From positions 283,323 through 347,322 of the forward strand of contig JNVV01000013.1 in the NCBI GenBank assembly GCA_000733355.1: a stretch of DNA of 64,000 bases, given 5' to 3'. The notes under the pieces are model-generated. The model was not told where the DNA came from and made no database searches. It saw only the letters and a list, made by a program, of their open reading frames with translations. Positions within the stretch are counted from its first letter, which is position 1, and each line of letters opens with the position of its first letter. The DNA comes from Falciphora oryzae (Eukaryota > Ascomycota > Sordariomycetes > Magnaporthales > Magnaporthaceae). Both the position numbers and the translations under genes were made by a program. Positions 23,866 to 35,200 of the stretch are shown in pieces.

Positions 23866-24455
23866 GGGCCGAGGTGCGATACTGTGCAGAGCAAACAGGC
23901 TAGGCTGCACGTGCAGTATTCAGCAGTTACGCAGTCGCCAGCTGGGCGCCAGCCTCTGCCAGGCGTCGTCGGGCGGTACGAGGGGGTACCTTCCCTTCTT
24001 TGTTCAGCGGCCAGCCGTCACACACACCTTCCTGCACTGCAGCGCTGCGGACAATCACCCAAAATCATCCGGCCCAGGACCAGGGCACCAAAGAGCCAAA
24101 GAGTCCATCGATCGACACCCCTACCCAAGCCACAATCGCACAGCGCCGCGCACAGCACCTGCTCCCCTATAACTCGCCATCGCCCGCCTGCTACAGCCCG
24201 TCTCGCGTTTCTTTGTGCTCTGTCCGACAACCCAACATCTGCCCACGTTTCATCCCCAAGCCATTTCTCGATCCACCCTGCGCCAGACTCGAACCACCTC
24301 CGGAACCACTTCTTCGATTGCCGTACCCACAAGCCCACCAGGCGCCTCTCCCGTGCCCACCACAGTCACATACCACCTGCCACCGCAGACGCCGCCGTCT
24401 TGCCTCCATCGACATCTCTATAAGACGCCGCAGTCCGCCTGCCAACTCGCCCATC
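23866..24455 (+). promoter_or_regulatory. ATG-free, C-rich probable long 5' leader of the 24456 gene
   Basis: No ATG triplet in any plus-strand frame was found across about 590 nt before the start codon, although roughly nine would be expected by chance. The last 400 nt are C-rich (CCACC, CCATC words) as in leaders of strongly expressed fungal genes. A 12-bp palindrome CTGCACGTGCAG at 23905-23916 contains an E-box core near its upstream edge. Confidence 0.55.
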
Positions 24456-25367
24456 ATGTCCGCCGACGACCAGACCAACAACCACACCCACCACAACACC
24501 AATAACTACAACTCCAGCTTCCCTCCCGCTGCCACCGGAGACCCAAACAATCCCAACGACATGTCTCGCAACCGCCGCCCATCCGTCACCTCGGCCGCCT
24601 TCACCAACCTGTTCCAGCGGAGCAGCTCCGTCGCCTCGGGCACTCCCACTATGCCCGGCCCCATCGCCACGGCTATGGACCAGCGCAGGAGGCTATCCGT
24701 CTCTACCGTGGGCCTTTCGGGCACCTCTCCCACCGGCATCCCGACTCCCTTCAGCCTCCGTCGCGGCAGCCTGTCCACCAACGGCTCCGATTCAATCGAC
24801 GAGAGCGCCATTGACGAGGACGACGCCGGCGTTGGCTCGCGCACCACCCCCACCACCCCCTTCACTCGCCGCATGAGCTTTGGAGCCCAGGCCATGCGTA
24901 ACATGCGACCGGGACGTGGAAACAGCCCCGGAGGAAACGGTATGCCGGCACTCCCACCCACTGCTTTCGGACGTCGCCAGAGCACCGGCTACGGCCCGTC
25001 CCAAAAGGCGGTCCCTGCCCGCGCTTCGGCACAATCTGTGAACCCTGCAAGCCCCAGAACCGTGGCTGACAAGATGTCTGCTGTAACCCGACCAACAGAG
25101 CAAGGCTTCAACTGGTCAGAGCAGCTTAGGTCTCGCGCCGAGAGCACTGTCGCCGCCGGCTCGCGGCCCAGCTTCTCCTTCGGCTCTACTGGCACCTCGC
25201 CCCCGCGTGCCGGTGGCTCTGCCTTCCCCGCTTCCCACCACGACCGAGCCAAGTCCATCTCGGATCTGCCAGCCCCTCCGGCTCACACGCCGCCCGCGAG
25301 GGCTGAGAGGCCCAAGCCAGATGCCTTCCAGGAGCGCATCCTCAAGGGCGACTTCTATATGGACTGA
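24456..25367 (+). CDS. Conserved-looking Ser/Pro-rich fungal protein, function unknown
   Basis: Single exon of 303 aa starting at the first in-frame ATG (MSADDQTNNHTHHNTNNY). The chain is low-complexity and rich in Ser, Thr, Pro, Asn and Arg, with several basophilic kinase-type sites (RRPS, RRLS, RRGS, RRMS, RRQS) typical of PKA or AGC-kinase substrates. A more ordered block, GFNWSEQLRSRAEST, is followed by SRPSFSFGSTGTSPPRAG. The extreme C-terminus FQERILKGDFYMD looks like a short conserved motif. No membrane segment or enzyme domain is visible. The frame stays open for 152 codons upstream without an ATG, in a C-rich leader. I infer a phospho-regulated cytosolic or nuclear protein; I cannot name it. 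Confidence 0.8.
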   Translation: MSADDQTNNHTHHNTNNYNSSFPPAATGDPNNPNDMSRNRRPSVTSAAFTNLFQRSSSVASGTPTMPGPIATAMDQRRRLSVSTVGLSGTSPTGIPTPFSLRRGSLSTNGSDSIDESAIDEDDAGVGSRTTPTTPFTRRMSFGAQAMRNMRPGRGNSPGGNGMPALPPTAFGRRQSTGYGPSQKAVPARASAQSVNPASPRTVADKMSAVTRPTEQGFNWSEQLRSRAESTVAAGSRPSFSFGSTGTSPPRAGGSAFPASHHDRAKSISDLPAPPAHTPPARAERPKPDAFQERILKGDFYMD

Positions 25368-27069
25368 TTGCCCTACGGGGCACCGATGGAGCTTCCCGGC
25401 CAGTCATACCGGGCTCCTCAATATCCACGCCGATTCAAGAGCAAGACGCCTCCTTCGCATCCAGACACAGGTCACATGACCTCTGGTCGCTTGCTCACTA
25501 CAACTTACACGATACGTCCTGTCTGCCCCGCCAAACATCCTCAATTCAGGCCTCGGTCCGGCAGGACGGCATCAAAACATGTTCCAGCCTCGGCAAAGAC
25601 GAAGAAGCCCGGACGCGGGGTTCCGCACCAGTGGTGGCTCTCATATTTGCTTGCGTGCCAACGGCTTCAACTCGCCTTGACAAGGATTTATCCCTGGACA
25701 AGACTAATCCTGCGCTGATACCACGAGCACCCCTTCTCTGATCACATCATTTGCGTCGATTTGCGACGACTTCTGAAGACAACCCCCTGCCTGTAGTAGC
25801 TACCGGGATCTCCCAGGTACTCTATGCGGGGGTGAGAAACATGGGCAAATTGACAAAAAGGACAAGCAATATCAAAAGTCGAAGAATATAAAAAAAAAAA
25901 AAAACCACGCGAAAAAAAAGACCAAAAAAAAAAAGAGGGGGGCTTTGAAATCAGCCTGGGATAAGGGCTGCAGTGAAGGAGTTCATGGCGCATAAATTGG
26001 GAGGGAGAAGGTTTTTGGACCAAACAAACGGTCTCTTTGACAAACAAGCAGCCGGCGTTATCCAGACGGGAACAGGCCATGTATGAATAGGGTTTGGAAG
26101 ATTTCCCCAGGGCTCCCTTTCCTCAGCACACGCCATCACCCAGCCATTTTTGTTTTTCTCTCTCGTTCTTCTTGGTTAGGGTGGGCAACCCTTGGGAGAG
26201 ACATGAAACAACGGCGGCGAAACAAAGTTTGGCAACGAGGAGGGGATACCTCTGGCACAGCGACTTAGTCGTGTGCTGGGTCGGCTGACAGTTTTGCTTG
26301 CTGGATTCAAGCGGGTTCCGAGGGAAAGGGAACACATTCTGCAGCAAGGGACCACGGCTGGCCGGCATACGAGAGACTGCATGTTCTTGCGTGTTCCTTT
26401 TTTTCACTTGGCTGTTGATATTGACGACGAGAATGACACGAATAAATCAAGCAAATATTGAGATTATTACAGCAATTATGAAGCCATTGTCCATTGGCCA
26501 GTTGGGCCTAACGTGAACTATCTGTAGCAGAGGCTAGAGGCAAACATTGCACATGCATACTTTCCATAAACCCTTTTACTTTTTGATCGCAATCCCATCC
26601 TTGTGATTAGGATACCCGGCCCAGCGGCCTTGCCCACATTGCTCGTGAAGAGGGCAGGGCAGCTGAGTTATACAAATGAGCAACTCGCAAATCACATAGC
26701 CGATAAATAGTGCAGTTGTTCGGGAGCCATCGCACCCACAGAATAGGTCAAAGGGTGCGAGGTTTATAGTACATGCAGGTCCGAGAGAAGAGCAGAATCA
26801 ACCGCAAAGGGGCTGAGTTTGGACATTTTCGCCATCTTGCGTGGATCTTGGTGAATCATGTAGCCGTCCCTAACATCCCGCCCAATCGGGAACAAAAGAA
26901 ATCAACACGAACATGGCAGGGATATCATAGTAAAAGAGATTGCATGCATGAGCTGGGGAAGAGGAGATCAGCCAGGAGGGCTAGCAGAAAGTAGGATCTT
27001 GGTGTTTCCCCTTCTTTTTATTTCCCTCAACCGGGCAAAAGACAGGAGAACAAGGGGCATCGTCATAGA
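25368..27069. other. Convergent intergenic region, 25.4-27.1 kb
   Basis: About 1.7 kb between two convergent stop codons. It contains several A tracts (about 25889-25931) and no supported ORF. It probably holds 3' UTRs of the flanking genes. Confidence 0.4.
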
Positions 27070-30000
27070 TTAGAGCTGGTGGTGGAACTGGGCGTCCATG
27101 CCCGTCGACTCGAGGAAGCTGCCGAACCACAGCGGCTCAGCGACGCCAAAGGAGCGCATGCTGGAGGCGAGGTCGCCGAACCCGCCGCTGTCGAGGGCAG
27201 CTGAGGCGGCGCCGTCGAAGTTGTACATGGCGTCGCCGCTGCCGAACAGGGTCAGGCCGCCGCCGAAAGTCAGGTCCATGGCCTGCACGACGCCGTCCCC
27301 AAAGCTCCCCGGGTCTATGCTGGCAGCACCCATCCACTGCTGCTGCTGCTGTGGCTGGGGCTGTTGTGCCTGGCCGTGGGCCTGGTGCTGGGAAAACGCA
27401 CCGCTGCTTTCTCCTTCAGCTCTTCCTCCGCCTCTGCCGGCGGCCGCATCTGCTGCGTCGGCGTCATACATAAAAGGTTGAGGGATCGACGGGTTCGTCA
27501 CCCATGGTGGCGCGCCGCCACCTGAAAAACGGTCCGTTGTCGACCCGGGCACGGTCACGCCCCTGGCGTCGTTCGTGGCGAGCTCAGAGAGGACCTGAAG
27601 TGGTGTGTTTGCCATGAAGTCCGACTGTGACTGTTGTGTTTGCTGGTGTTGCTGATGTCCAGTTGGTCCGACCTCGTGTGGGCGACTTTGTGGAGTATAG
27701 GTGGCGGTGTTGTTGGTCGTGGTGTTCGAAGGGCCTCGATGCCTGGTATGAGCGGGAGGAGGCGCTCGCGTAGGATGATCCCGCTCACCGCAAGGCGTCC
27801 CCGCCGTCGCGCCCACGCCGTTGCCCCTGCTGTCCTCTTCCGCACCTCCAGCCGAACGTGCGTTGGCGGCCCGTCCGTGCTTCTGAAACCAGGAGCGCAG
27901 CATGGACAGGACGAGATGGAACTTTGCGGCGGGCCGGGAGCGGTCGCCCTCGCCGGCGAGGCGGAATTTCTCGAGCAGGCTTCCCAGGTGCTGCTCGACC
28001 TTGACGTCCTCGCGGTCGATAATGCGCCCCATCTCCGAGCCCGGACGGGCGGCGGCAAAATGCATCTTGATGAGCACCACGGTCGCGTAAGCGACCCTCA
28101 CGAAGTTGAAGACTGGGAGGCACCGCACCTCCTCGGGTGACATGCCCAGGAACGTGTCGAATATACCATCGATGGCCACGATGCAGGCCGAGAGCGCCTG
28201 AACATGTGCCGGCGTCAGGGGCGCGGCACCGTTATTGTTGTTATTGTTACTGCTGTTACTGCCGTCGGTATTGCTGTTGATGCCGCCGCCACTGCCACCA
28301 TCTTGTGGGACAGGGTCAACCTCGCTCTTGGTATCGCTAGGTTGGTTACGAGCCTGACTGCTCCCATCGTCGTTGGCGCTCCCCCCGACACAGCCACCGC
28401 CACCAGGACCCATGCCCGGCCGTATGTCCTCGATGCCATCCTCGTTACGCAGTGCGATCTCGTGCATGTAGAGGCTGAGCACGTGGAACCCTAGCTTAAG
28501 GGAAGGCCGCATCAATGCAGGCGACACGGCGGCGCGGTAGCGCTCAATATCCCGCTCGAACCCCCTGATGGCGTGGCGCGTGCGTGGGTCGGCCAAGTCG
28601 ATGGCAGCGGTCGGGTCCTCCATATTGAACTGGATGCCGACCTCCTCGGAAAGACGGTGCGTCCAGACGAGATGACAGAAGTAGGCGTCGGTGGGGGCGG
28701 CATCGGGAGACGACTGGAGCACCTCAAGGCACTCGGTCATGAAGGGCGTCCACCGGATCAGATTCGGTCGGTGCAGCGTCATGGAGGTGTTAGAGGCCAG
28801 GAAGTAGCATGTCAGCCAGGTCCGCCGCGACTCAATGCTGCACGGGTCGGGAGGCGGCGCCTTGCGTGGGCAACCTGGGCCTGGTGGCAGCGGCGGTCCA
28901 AGCTGTGGGCCTCCGCCGCCAGGCCCGCGCGGCGGGCCGTGGAACGGGTGACTCTGGTGGATATTCCACGGCATCAGACGGCCTCTCGCGGGTGCGCTGG
29001 CGCGCTTGCGGGACCCCAGGCCAATGTCGATGGCTAGGACGGCGGCCATGTGGATCATCTGGTAGAACTTGAGTTCCTCGAAGTGCTCGGGCGGCCAATA
29101 CCAGAAAACAGCAACGTGGAGAGCCTGCACGACCTCGATGCTCTTCTCGCCGAGGATGACGAGCTTCTCGGCCAGGATCTGCATCAGCTCCTTGACCAGG
29201 ACGCGCTGCAGCTGCGGAGTCTCGGACGAGGCCGCCGCCATGATTGCCAGGAACAAAAGCGGCCGGTCTTTCCGGACGTGCGACCAGGTCATGTCTGGCG
29301 AGAAGACGACTCCTGGCAGGTGAGGGCACATCTGGTCCGTGTAGCGTGCCCAGAGCCTGCCCGCCAGCGCGGCCGGCACCAAGTCGCGAGCCACCACGTC
29401 CTCGTAGTCGGGTCCCATAATCTGGTCGGGAGGCCAGCGGGATGCGGGTGCCATCGACACAGGGCCTTCATCGTCAACAGCAGTAGCAGCGAGTTTGCGC
29501 TTTTGGCCTGTCGCCGTCGCCGTCGCCGACCCAGACGCGCGTGCAGCGGCGCCAGCAGGACAGCTGGTCCCGTTCGCTAGAGGTGCTCCTGAGCCATCGT
29601 CGTGACCGGCTACCTTCTCTAGCACCAACCCATACGCGTTAACGCGCGTAGGGGTCCCCGGCGTATCATTTATCGGGCAACCGTTTAGAACCGGCCTCCA
29701 GTCGCTCGCAGAGGCCGGCTGGTTGGAAGGTTCGACACTGGATGTGACAGGCGCCGCCGCCGCCGACGACGACGACGATGACGCGGGCATCGACACAGCG
29801 GCAGCGCCAGGGCCGGAGGCGACGACGCTATGGCTCCTCCCGACCTGTGAAGCGGCGTTGGGGCTGTTGTAGGCCACACCAGGCTCTGTGGAGGAGTCCG
29901 AGACGCGGTCATCGGTGCCTCCTGCCTTGGCGGCCGGGGCTGAAGACAGTGACGGCGGGTTGGGCAGCAGCGGCGGCAGCACGACATGGTCGTCGCTGGC

Positions 30001-30522
30001 GGGCCTCCTGGCGGCGTGCAGGCTAGCCGTGAGCGCGTCGATCTTCTTCTCGAGCTCCGTGACGCGGCTGTCCGTCTTTTTCTGGCGCTTGCGGGTCGGC
30101 TGGGTCACGACGCAGCTGCGGCCGGCCTTTGCGCAGCGCCGGCACGAGCCCTCCGGGTCGGCAGGGTCAGGGTCGCACCGCACCTTGAGCCCCCGGCACG
30201 ACTCGCAGGCCCGCGGCTTCTTGGCGTCGCCGGCTGGGTCGGACTCGCCTGCTGCCGACGGTGCCGCGGCTGCCGGGTGGGCGGGATGGTGTTGGTATCG
30301 CGCACCGTGGGGAGAGCGCGATGCCACGTCCCTGACAGCGAAGCCGCCGCCGTGCAGATGCGTGGCGGGGTGGTGGTAGCGACGGTCTGTCGGGCGCAGG
30401 GGGAAAGGGTCCCCGGCAGCAGCAGGCGTGGGCGTCATGGTGGACCGGGACGAGGTGCTGCTGGCGGGGCTCTCGCCGCCGCTGGCGGGCGACGAGCCGC
30501 TCAGGCTCGGCCGGCCCGTCAT
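27070..30522 (-). CDS. Zn2Cys6 (Gal4-type) transcription factor with fungal-specific regulatory domain
   Basis: DNA-binding nuclear regulator of 1150 aa in one open exon. The Zn2Cys6 cluster is RACESCRGLKVRCDPDPADP... with cysteines at about 106, 109, 116, 127, 130 and 137. A basic linker RKRQKKTDSRV and a dimerisation heptad (VTELEKKIDALTASLHAA) follow. The middle region (VVARDLVPAALAGRLWARYTDQM, VLAIDIGLGSRKR, ESRRTWLTCYFLASN) is the fungal-specific TF regulatory domain. The C-terminal third is rich in Gln, Asn, Gly and Ser, suggestive of activation. The layout resembles regulators annotated War1-like in Aspergilli, but I would not assign that name. The start is the first in-frame ATG. An acceptor-like CTGTAG lies just upstream, so a 5' exon is possible. 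A two-codon uORF overlaps the start. Confidence 0.88.
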   Translation of the reverse strand: MTGRPSLSGSSPASGGESPASSTSSRSTMTPTPAAAGDPFPLRPTDRRYHHPATHLHGGGFAVRDVASRSPHGARYQHHPAHPAAAAPSAAGESDPAGDAKKPRACESCRGLKVRCDPDPADPEGSCRRCAKAGRSCVVTQPTRKRQKKTDSRVTELEKKIDALTASLHAARRPASDDHVVLPPLLPNPPSLSSAPAAKAGGTDDRVSDSSTEPGVAYNSPNAASQVGRSHSVVASGPGAAAVSMPASSSSSSAAAAPVTSSVEPSNQPASASDWRPVLNGCPINDTPGTPTRVNAYGLVLEKVAGHDDGSGAPLANGTSCPAGAAARASGSATATATGQKRKLAATAVDDEGPVSMAPASRWPPDQIMGPDYEDVVARDLVPAALAGRLWARYTDQMCPHLPGVVFSPDMTWSHVRKDRPLLFLAIMAAASSETPQLQRVLVKELMQILAEKLVILGEKSIEVVQALHVAVFWYWPPEHFEELKFYQMIHMAAVLAIDIGLGSRKRASAPARGRLMPWNIHQSHPFHGPPRGPGGGGPQLGPPLPPGPGCPRKAPPPDPCSIESRRTWLTCYFLASNTSMTLHRPNLIRWTPFMTECLEVLQSSPDAAPTDAYFCHLVWTHRLSEEVGIQFNMEDPTAAIDLADPRTRHAIRGFERDIERYRAAVSPALMRPSLKLGFHVLSLYMHEIALRNEDGIEDIRPGMGPGGGGCVGGSANDDGSSQARNQPSDTKSEVDPVPQDGGSGGGINSNTDGSNSSNNNNNNGAAPLTPAHVQALSACIVAIDGIFDTFLGMSPEEVRCLPVFNFVRVAYATVVLIKMHFAAARPGSEMGRIIDREDVKVEQHLGSLLEKFRLAGEGDRSRPAAKFHLVLSMLRSWFQKHGRAANARSAGGAEEDSRGNGVGATAGTPCGERDHPTRAPPPAHTRHRGPSNTTTNNTATYTPQSRPHEVGPTGHQQHQQTQQSQSDFMANTPLQVLSELATNDARGVTVPGSTTDRFSGGGAPPWVTNPSIPQPFMYDADAADAAAGRGGGRAEGESSGAFSQHQAHGQAQQPQPQQQQQWMGAASIDPGSFGDGVVQAMDLTFGGGLTLFGSGDAMYNFDGAASAALDSGGFGDLASSMRSFGVAEPLWFGSFLESTGMDAQFHHQL

Positions 30523-30527
30523 CCCAT
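30519..30527 (-). promoter_or_regulatory. Minimal upstream ORF (ATG GGA TGA) overlapping the regulator start codon
   Basis: On the minus strand the sequence reads ATGGGATGACG. The first ATG opens a two-codon frame whose TGA overlaps the main ATG in an ATGA arrangement. Such start-stop overlaps can favour reinitiation or limit translation. It only matters if transcription starts upstream of it. Confidence 0.5.
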
Positions 30528-31234
30528 ATGGTACGGGTGCCGTCTGACTCGCTACAGGTAAGAAAGGGGAACAAACGAAGAGAACAGAGACAAGGCAAAG
30601 AAGAAAGAAATATCTTGGCAAATGAAAAAAGAGCCGGGACCGCGGCTGATCAGCTCGGGCGTGTGCCTGCTGTCAGCGCTTCTCAAGCGCGGAAATCCCA
30701 TCAAGCCGAAACTCGGAGGTTGGAAGCGGCCGAGGTGCCAGCCTGCACAAAAAGGTAGGTGGCGTGACTTGACGTGCGTTGCAGATGCTGCTTCCCGGGC
30801 AGGCAGCTGATGAGGCTGAGCGAGGGGGTCATCCTCTATCTTCCCTTCTTTATGTGGGGCAGGCAGGAACAGATCCCGGCGCCTTGGCTCGGAATGCTTA
30901 ATCCAGCCTAGGCCGCAGAGCCGTGGTTCGCCAAGGGCAAGAGCTCTGGACGTCCGCTGGGGAATCTGGCCAGCAGGGTGGAAGGAGCGGGCTGCAAATC
31001 AGAATCAACGCTCAAAATTTAATTCCCCTCGCTGTCGCGGGCATCTGGCACACACATCATCCCATCTGATCTGATCTGGTTTCATTTGGCTTCCCCCGAA
31101 TCCCATGCCGCTGCGCAGGCGCCAACCAGCCCCAGGCTCGGCCGCCTTTTACTCCGAAGCACCAACGCCGTTCCAAGAGCGATTCGGTTCAGAATAGGCC
31201 TGGTTGGCTTCCAGGGCTGGCCTTGCCAATCAAC
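30523..31234. other. Upstream region of the 27-30.5 kb regulator
   Basis: About 700 bp of promoter and leader on the minus strand, with no supported coding sequence. The frame of the regulator stays open to about 30621 without an ATG. Confidence 0.4.
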
Positions 31235-31504
31235 ATCCCCTTGAGTGCCGTTAGCCTACTGACCACCGTATAAGGAAATCCTTTACGGGTCGAGTCACAG
31301 TGTGTTGTTGTGACCTGAAGGTACCGATCTCAAACATGGGTTGACTGCTAGGTTTGTGACGTACCTCGCTGGTCCAAGAACTTTGGTCGATACCCGAATG
31401 CTGGGCCAAATTTGGTGGACACGCAAGTACCTTAAAAAATTCACGAGCTGATTAGCTGAAAAGAGTGCGATCAGCAGTCAGAGGCTAACGGCACTCAAGG
31501 GGAT
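31235..31504. mobile_element. MITE-like fold-back element with 23-bp perfect terminal inverted repeats
   Basis: The left end (31235-31257) begins ATCCCCTTGAGTGCCGTTAG. The right end (31482-31504) is its exact reverse complement over 23 bp. The ends enclose about 224 bp with no ORF. Beyond the 23 bp the arms still match imperfectly (ACTGAC against CTGACT). Size, non-coding content and terminal repeats fit a non-autonomous DNA transposon. A target-site duplication is not clear: an AT flanks the CCCC/GGGG ends on both sides, which could be a 2-bp duplication if the terminal repeat is taken as 21 bp. The parent family is unknown. Confidence 0.6.
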
Positions 31505-32212
31505 AGGTTGTGTCAACAGCATTAGGGCCATGTCATGTGATTTTAAAGTTCAGATGTCCACACAGTCTGACTCCCTGACTCCCGAGGGCACATCCTTCAA
31601 AAACGAGCTCATTCTCTTGAAGCTTACAATGAAGAAAACCATGTCGCGGCCTCCATACGTCCTCCAACCGGTGCCATCTTTCTAGCGTCAACCTCTCCAG
31701 GATACAGCGAGGCCTCATTACCAGACATTGGGCGTAAAAGTGATGTGAATATGGCAACAAATAGTAATGATGCTAATACACTTAGGCTAAGATAGGGATA
31801 GGGTAGAACAAAAGTAGTAAAACGAGAGTCGAGTAACGAAACATGAAGCTTTCAAGAGGTATACGAGACAAGAAACAAAAACCGTAAAGTATATGACATT
31901 CGCGGCTAAGACATGAGTGCGCCGAGGCGAGAGGTGTTAAAAATGGCGGGTTATGGTATCTTCAAACACCACCGGAAACAGAAAGGGTTGAGATAACCGA
32001 GAAAAGGATACTAATAAAAGGGGAATAAGCCGGTATTCAAATAATTCGATAATACCTAGCAACCCGGAAGCGAATATGCTAGCAAAAGAACGCCCCATCG
32101 CCGGTAAATGATGTTGATGATGTCGGGGGTGGTTTGTATGAGACACCCATCGGACATCCGCCTCATCTATAATCGCACAATTGCAGCCAAGGAACACCAT
32201 TCCAGCCGTTGT
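31505..32212. other. Intergenic region downstream of the RhoGAP gene
   Basis: About 700 bp, AT-richer than surrounding coding DNA, containing the probable 3' UTR of the minus-strand RhoGAP gene. No supported ORF. Confidence 0.35.
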
Positions 32213-35200
32213 TCAGAAGTGTGTCTCCTCCCTGAGACGACTCCTGGACCCCTGAGAGCTCATGCCGCCGCCCATCATGAAGACGGCGCTCTCCCGGCGG
32301 CTCTTGCTACCGCCACCACCGCCGTTCGCGAATGGTCCCTCGTACGCGGCCGCGCCACCCTGTTCGTAAATCGGGCGGTCGTACTGCGGGTTAGGTGCGC
32401 GGGGACCCGTCGGCGTGTGCAGCTGCGTCATGTCGAATCCGTTGGATGGCACAAACATGCCACCCTCGTATGCCGGCCTCAGCGCCATGGGCACGCCCCC
32501 TGTCTGCATGTTCTGCTGTGCTAGGTACGCCGGTTCGTAGCTAGCCTGGCGCTGCTGCTGCACCGGCGGCGGCGTGCCTCCGTTCCGCGCCTGACTGTAC
32601 TGGCCCACGGGCGGCGGCGTCGGTGTGTTGCGCTGTTGGCGCTCAGACTCGACGAGGCGATTGCGATGGGGCGACCCGCTCGTGCCCGAGGTGGACGGCC
32701 GTGCCAGCTGGTCCAGCGATGCCAAAGATGGTCGCCGCGGGGCCGCTGCTGGACGCATGTTTATGCTCCTGTCACTCGATCCGTCGTCGTTGTACTGCTG
32801 CTGCTGGCGGCGCGGTTGCTGCGGTTCCTGCTGGGTCGAGTTGGACGACGGCAGCTCGTACTGCTCGGCGTCAACGCCGAAGATTCCCTCGTAGTTCTGC
32901 AGGAACATAGCGAAGACGGGGGCTGGAATGTTAAGCGTGGGCGAGAACACAATGCCGACGTTGCGGACCGTCATCTTGTTCTGTCCGGCGTTGTTGATAA
33001 TCTTGATGAGGAACGCGATCAGGTACTTGAGCAGCGTCGCGTTGGCCTGCGGCAGCCGCTCCACCAGCTCGCCGAGCGCCGCGATCTTGGCCGCCGAGTT
33101 GGGCATCTCCGTCACGGATAGGAAGTGCATGTGCAGGTCACGTGTCAAGATCGTCGTCGGCAGCTCGCGCAGGTACAGCTTGAGGAGCGACGCAACCGCG
33201 TGGATGTCGTGGTAGTTGGAGTCGGCAACCAGGTTCACGTCGCTCTCGTTGTTGAAGCGCTCGCGCAGCTGCTTGATCACCACGTTCGAGCCGCTGAGCC
33301 GGAAGATGCCCTCCTCCGCGATGGCGTTCTTGGACTCGAGGTACTGGATGCATCGGTACACGACCGCCGGGAGCGGCACCTTGACGTCGAAAGGCGCGTT
33401 GTACCGGACCGCCTCGCCCAGCGGCGCACCAAAGACCTGCCTGATCGGGCCCGAGTAACCGTTCGGCCCACCGCTGCTAGGCCCGTTGTTCGAGTCTCCG
33501 CCGAACAGAGAGTCGTTGCCGTCGCTCGACGTCCTCGCCTTAGAGAACCCAAAGAAGCTTCGCTTCCGAGCCTTCTTTTCTTCCAGCGCCGTGATCCCAG
33601 GGGTCCTGGCACCCCAGCTGGCCGAGTCCGCGATAGGTTGGGGGTCGCGCGGTCCCGAGATGGCATAGGCCGACTGCGAGCTCATGCCCATGGGCGTCGG
33701 CAGCGGGGCTTCATGGTCGTTGACGCTAGCTTTCCTCGGGGGCGGAGCCCCTTGCTGCGGTGCCTCGCCTTGCTGTGTCGTGTCGTAGCTGACACCAATC
33801 AGGGACTCACTCTCTGCTTGCTGCTGTTGCTGTTGCGCCTGCCGGCTCGACGACTTCTTCTTCTTCGAGCTCGATGACGAACTAGTGGATGCGCTCTGGC
33901 CCTGGCTCGACTCCTTCTTGGACACCTCCTCGTCGCCCGGGTCACGGTAATCGATCCAACGCAGCAGTGCATCCACCCAAAGGTCGCGCTCCTTGTCACT
34001 TTCGGCGCAGAGCACATGCTTGGTCATAGCCGACGGATCCTTCTTCTTCGGCTCCAGAATCAGGAAAGCGTGGCGGTACTGGTTGTCGATTTCGTCGCTT
34101 CCACCTCCGGACCGAGCGGGCGAGGCGTTGTCGCTGCTCTGCGACTGCTTTCCGATCTGTGCGTTCTGCAGCTTGATGGTACCAAGATGGGCGCCGCCGG
34201 GCGTTTCGTAGTATCTCAACTGCGGACCCTCGAGAACGAAGAACCGTGCCTTCCACCCACCAAAGTTCTTGCCGCGCTTTGTCAGATACCCGTTCCGGAA
34301 CGGGCGTCCCCCAGGACCGGTCTTGAGCGGCCGAGAGCTATCCGTGGCAACCTCAACCGAGCCCGTCTCATCCGCGTTGGGGGGTAGCGTGTTGGTCGAA
34401 AGATATTTGCATAGCTCTACGGCAGTGGCCGTGTCCAGCGGGGTGTTGAGCAGGTCGTCGAGATACTGGTCGAGTGCTAGACGCCGGGCATCCAGCTTGG
34501 CAGGGGCGTGTCCACTAAACAGTGACCTGTCAGGCGTTCTAGCCGTGAAGGCGGGGCACTGCTTCAACCGCTGGTCCAGCTTGGCAAGGGACAGAGAGTC
34601 CTTCTCTACCCTCCAGAGCTCTTGGCCGTCGGCTCGAGAGAAGATGGCCAGCGTGAAGACTGGGTCCTCCTCTAACTGAGTGAGAGACAACAAACTAGCC
34701 CGCGAGGGCTTCATCCGCGAGGATGCAACCTTGATATCAACCGAAGGCAGCGCATTTGGTGGGATTAGAAGATCCGGATACTCATCCGTGACGAATCCGG
34801 TGTACTCCTTTGGCCGGTCGACCGGGCTGTCGCGTGACGTCTTCGTCGGGCTCGATGACGACGAGGCTCCGCTCAAGGCGTCCATGGCCTTCTTGACAAG
34901 GTTCAGCGGCTTGGGTTTGCTTTCCGAGCCGTCGGCGGTCGGCGGCGTGGATTGCGGCGAGTTAGGTAAGGCGATTGGCTGTCGCGGCGCACGGGGCGAG
35001 AAGTTCGACGCCGAGAAGGCGGCTTGGCCTCGCGGTGAAAGCGGCGGCGAAGCAAAAGTCTGAATGGGGTTTCCAAAAGGACGGGGACTTGCGGGCAGGC
35101 CGGAATTAATCTTGTGTGGCGCAACCAAGACGGATTCGACCTCGCGGTCGCCACCGTTCAACACACCCGCCAGCGAGGCGGGCTCTGACTGTATACCCGC

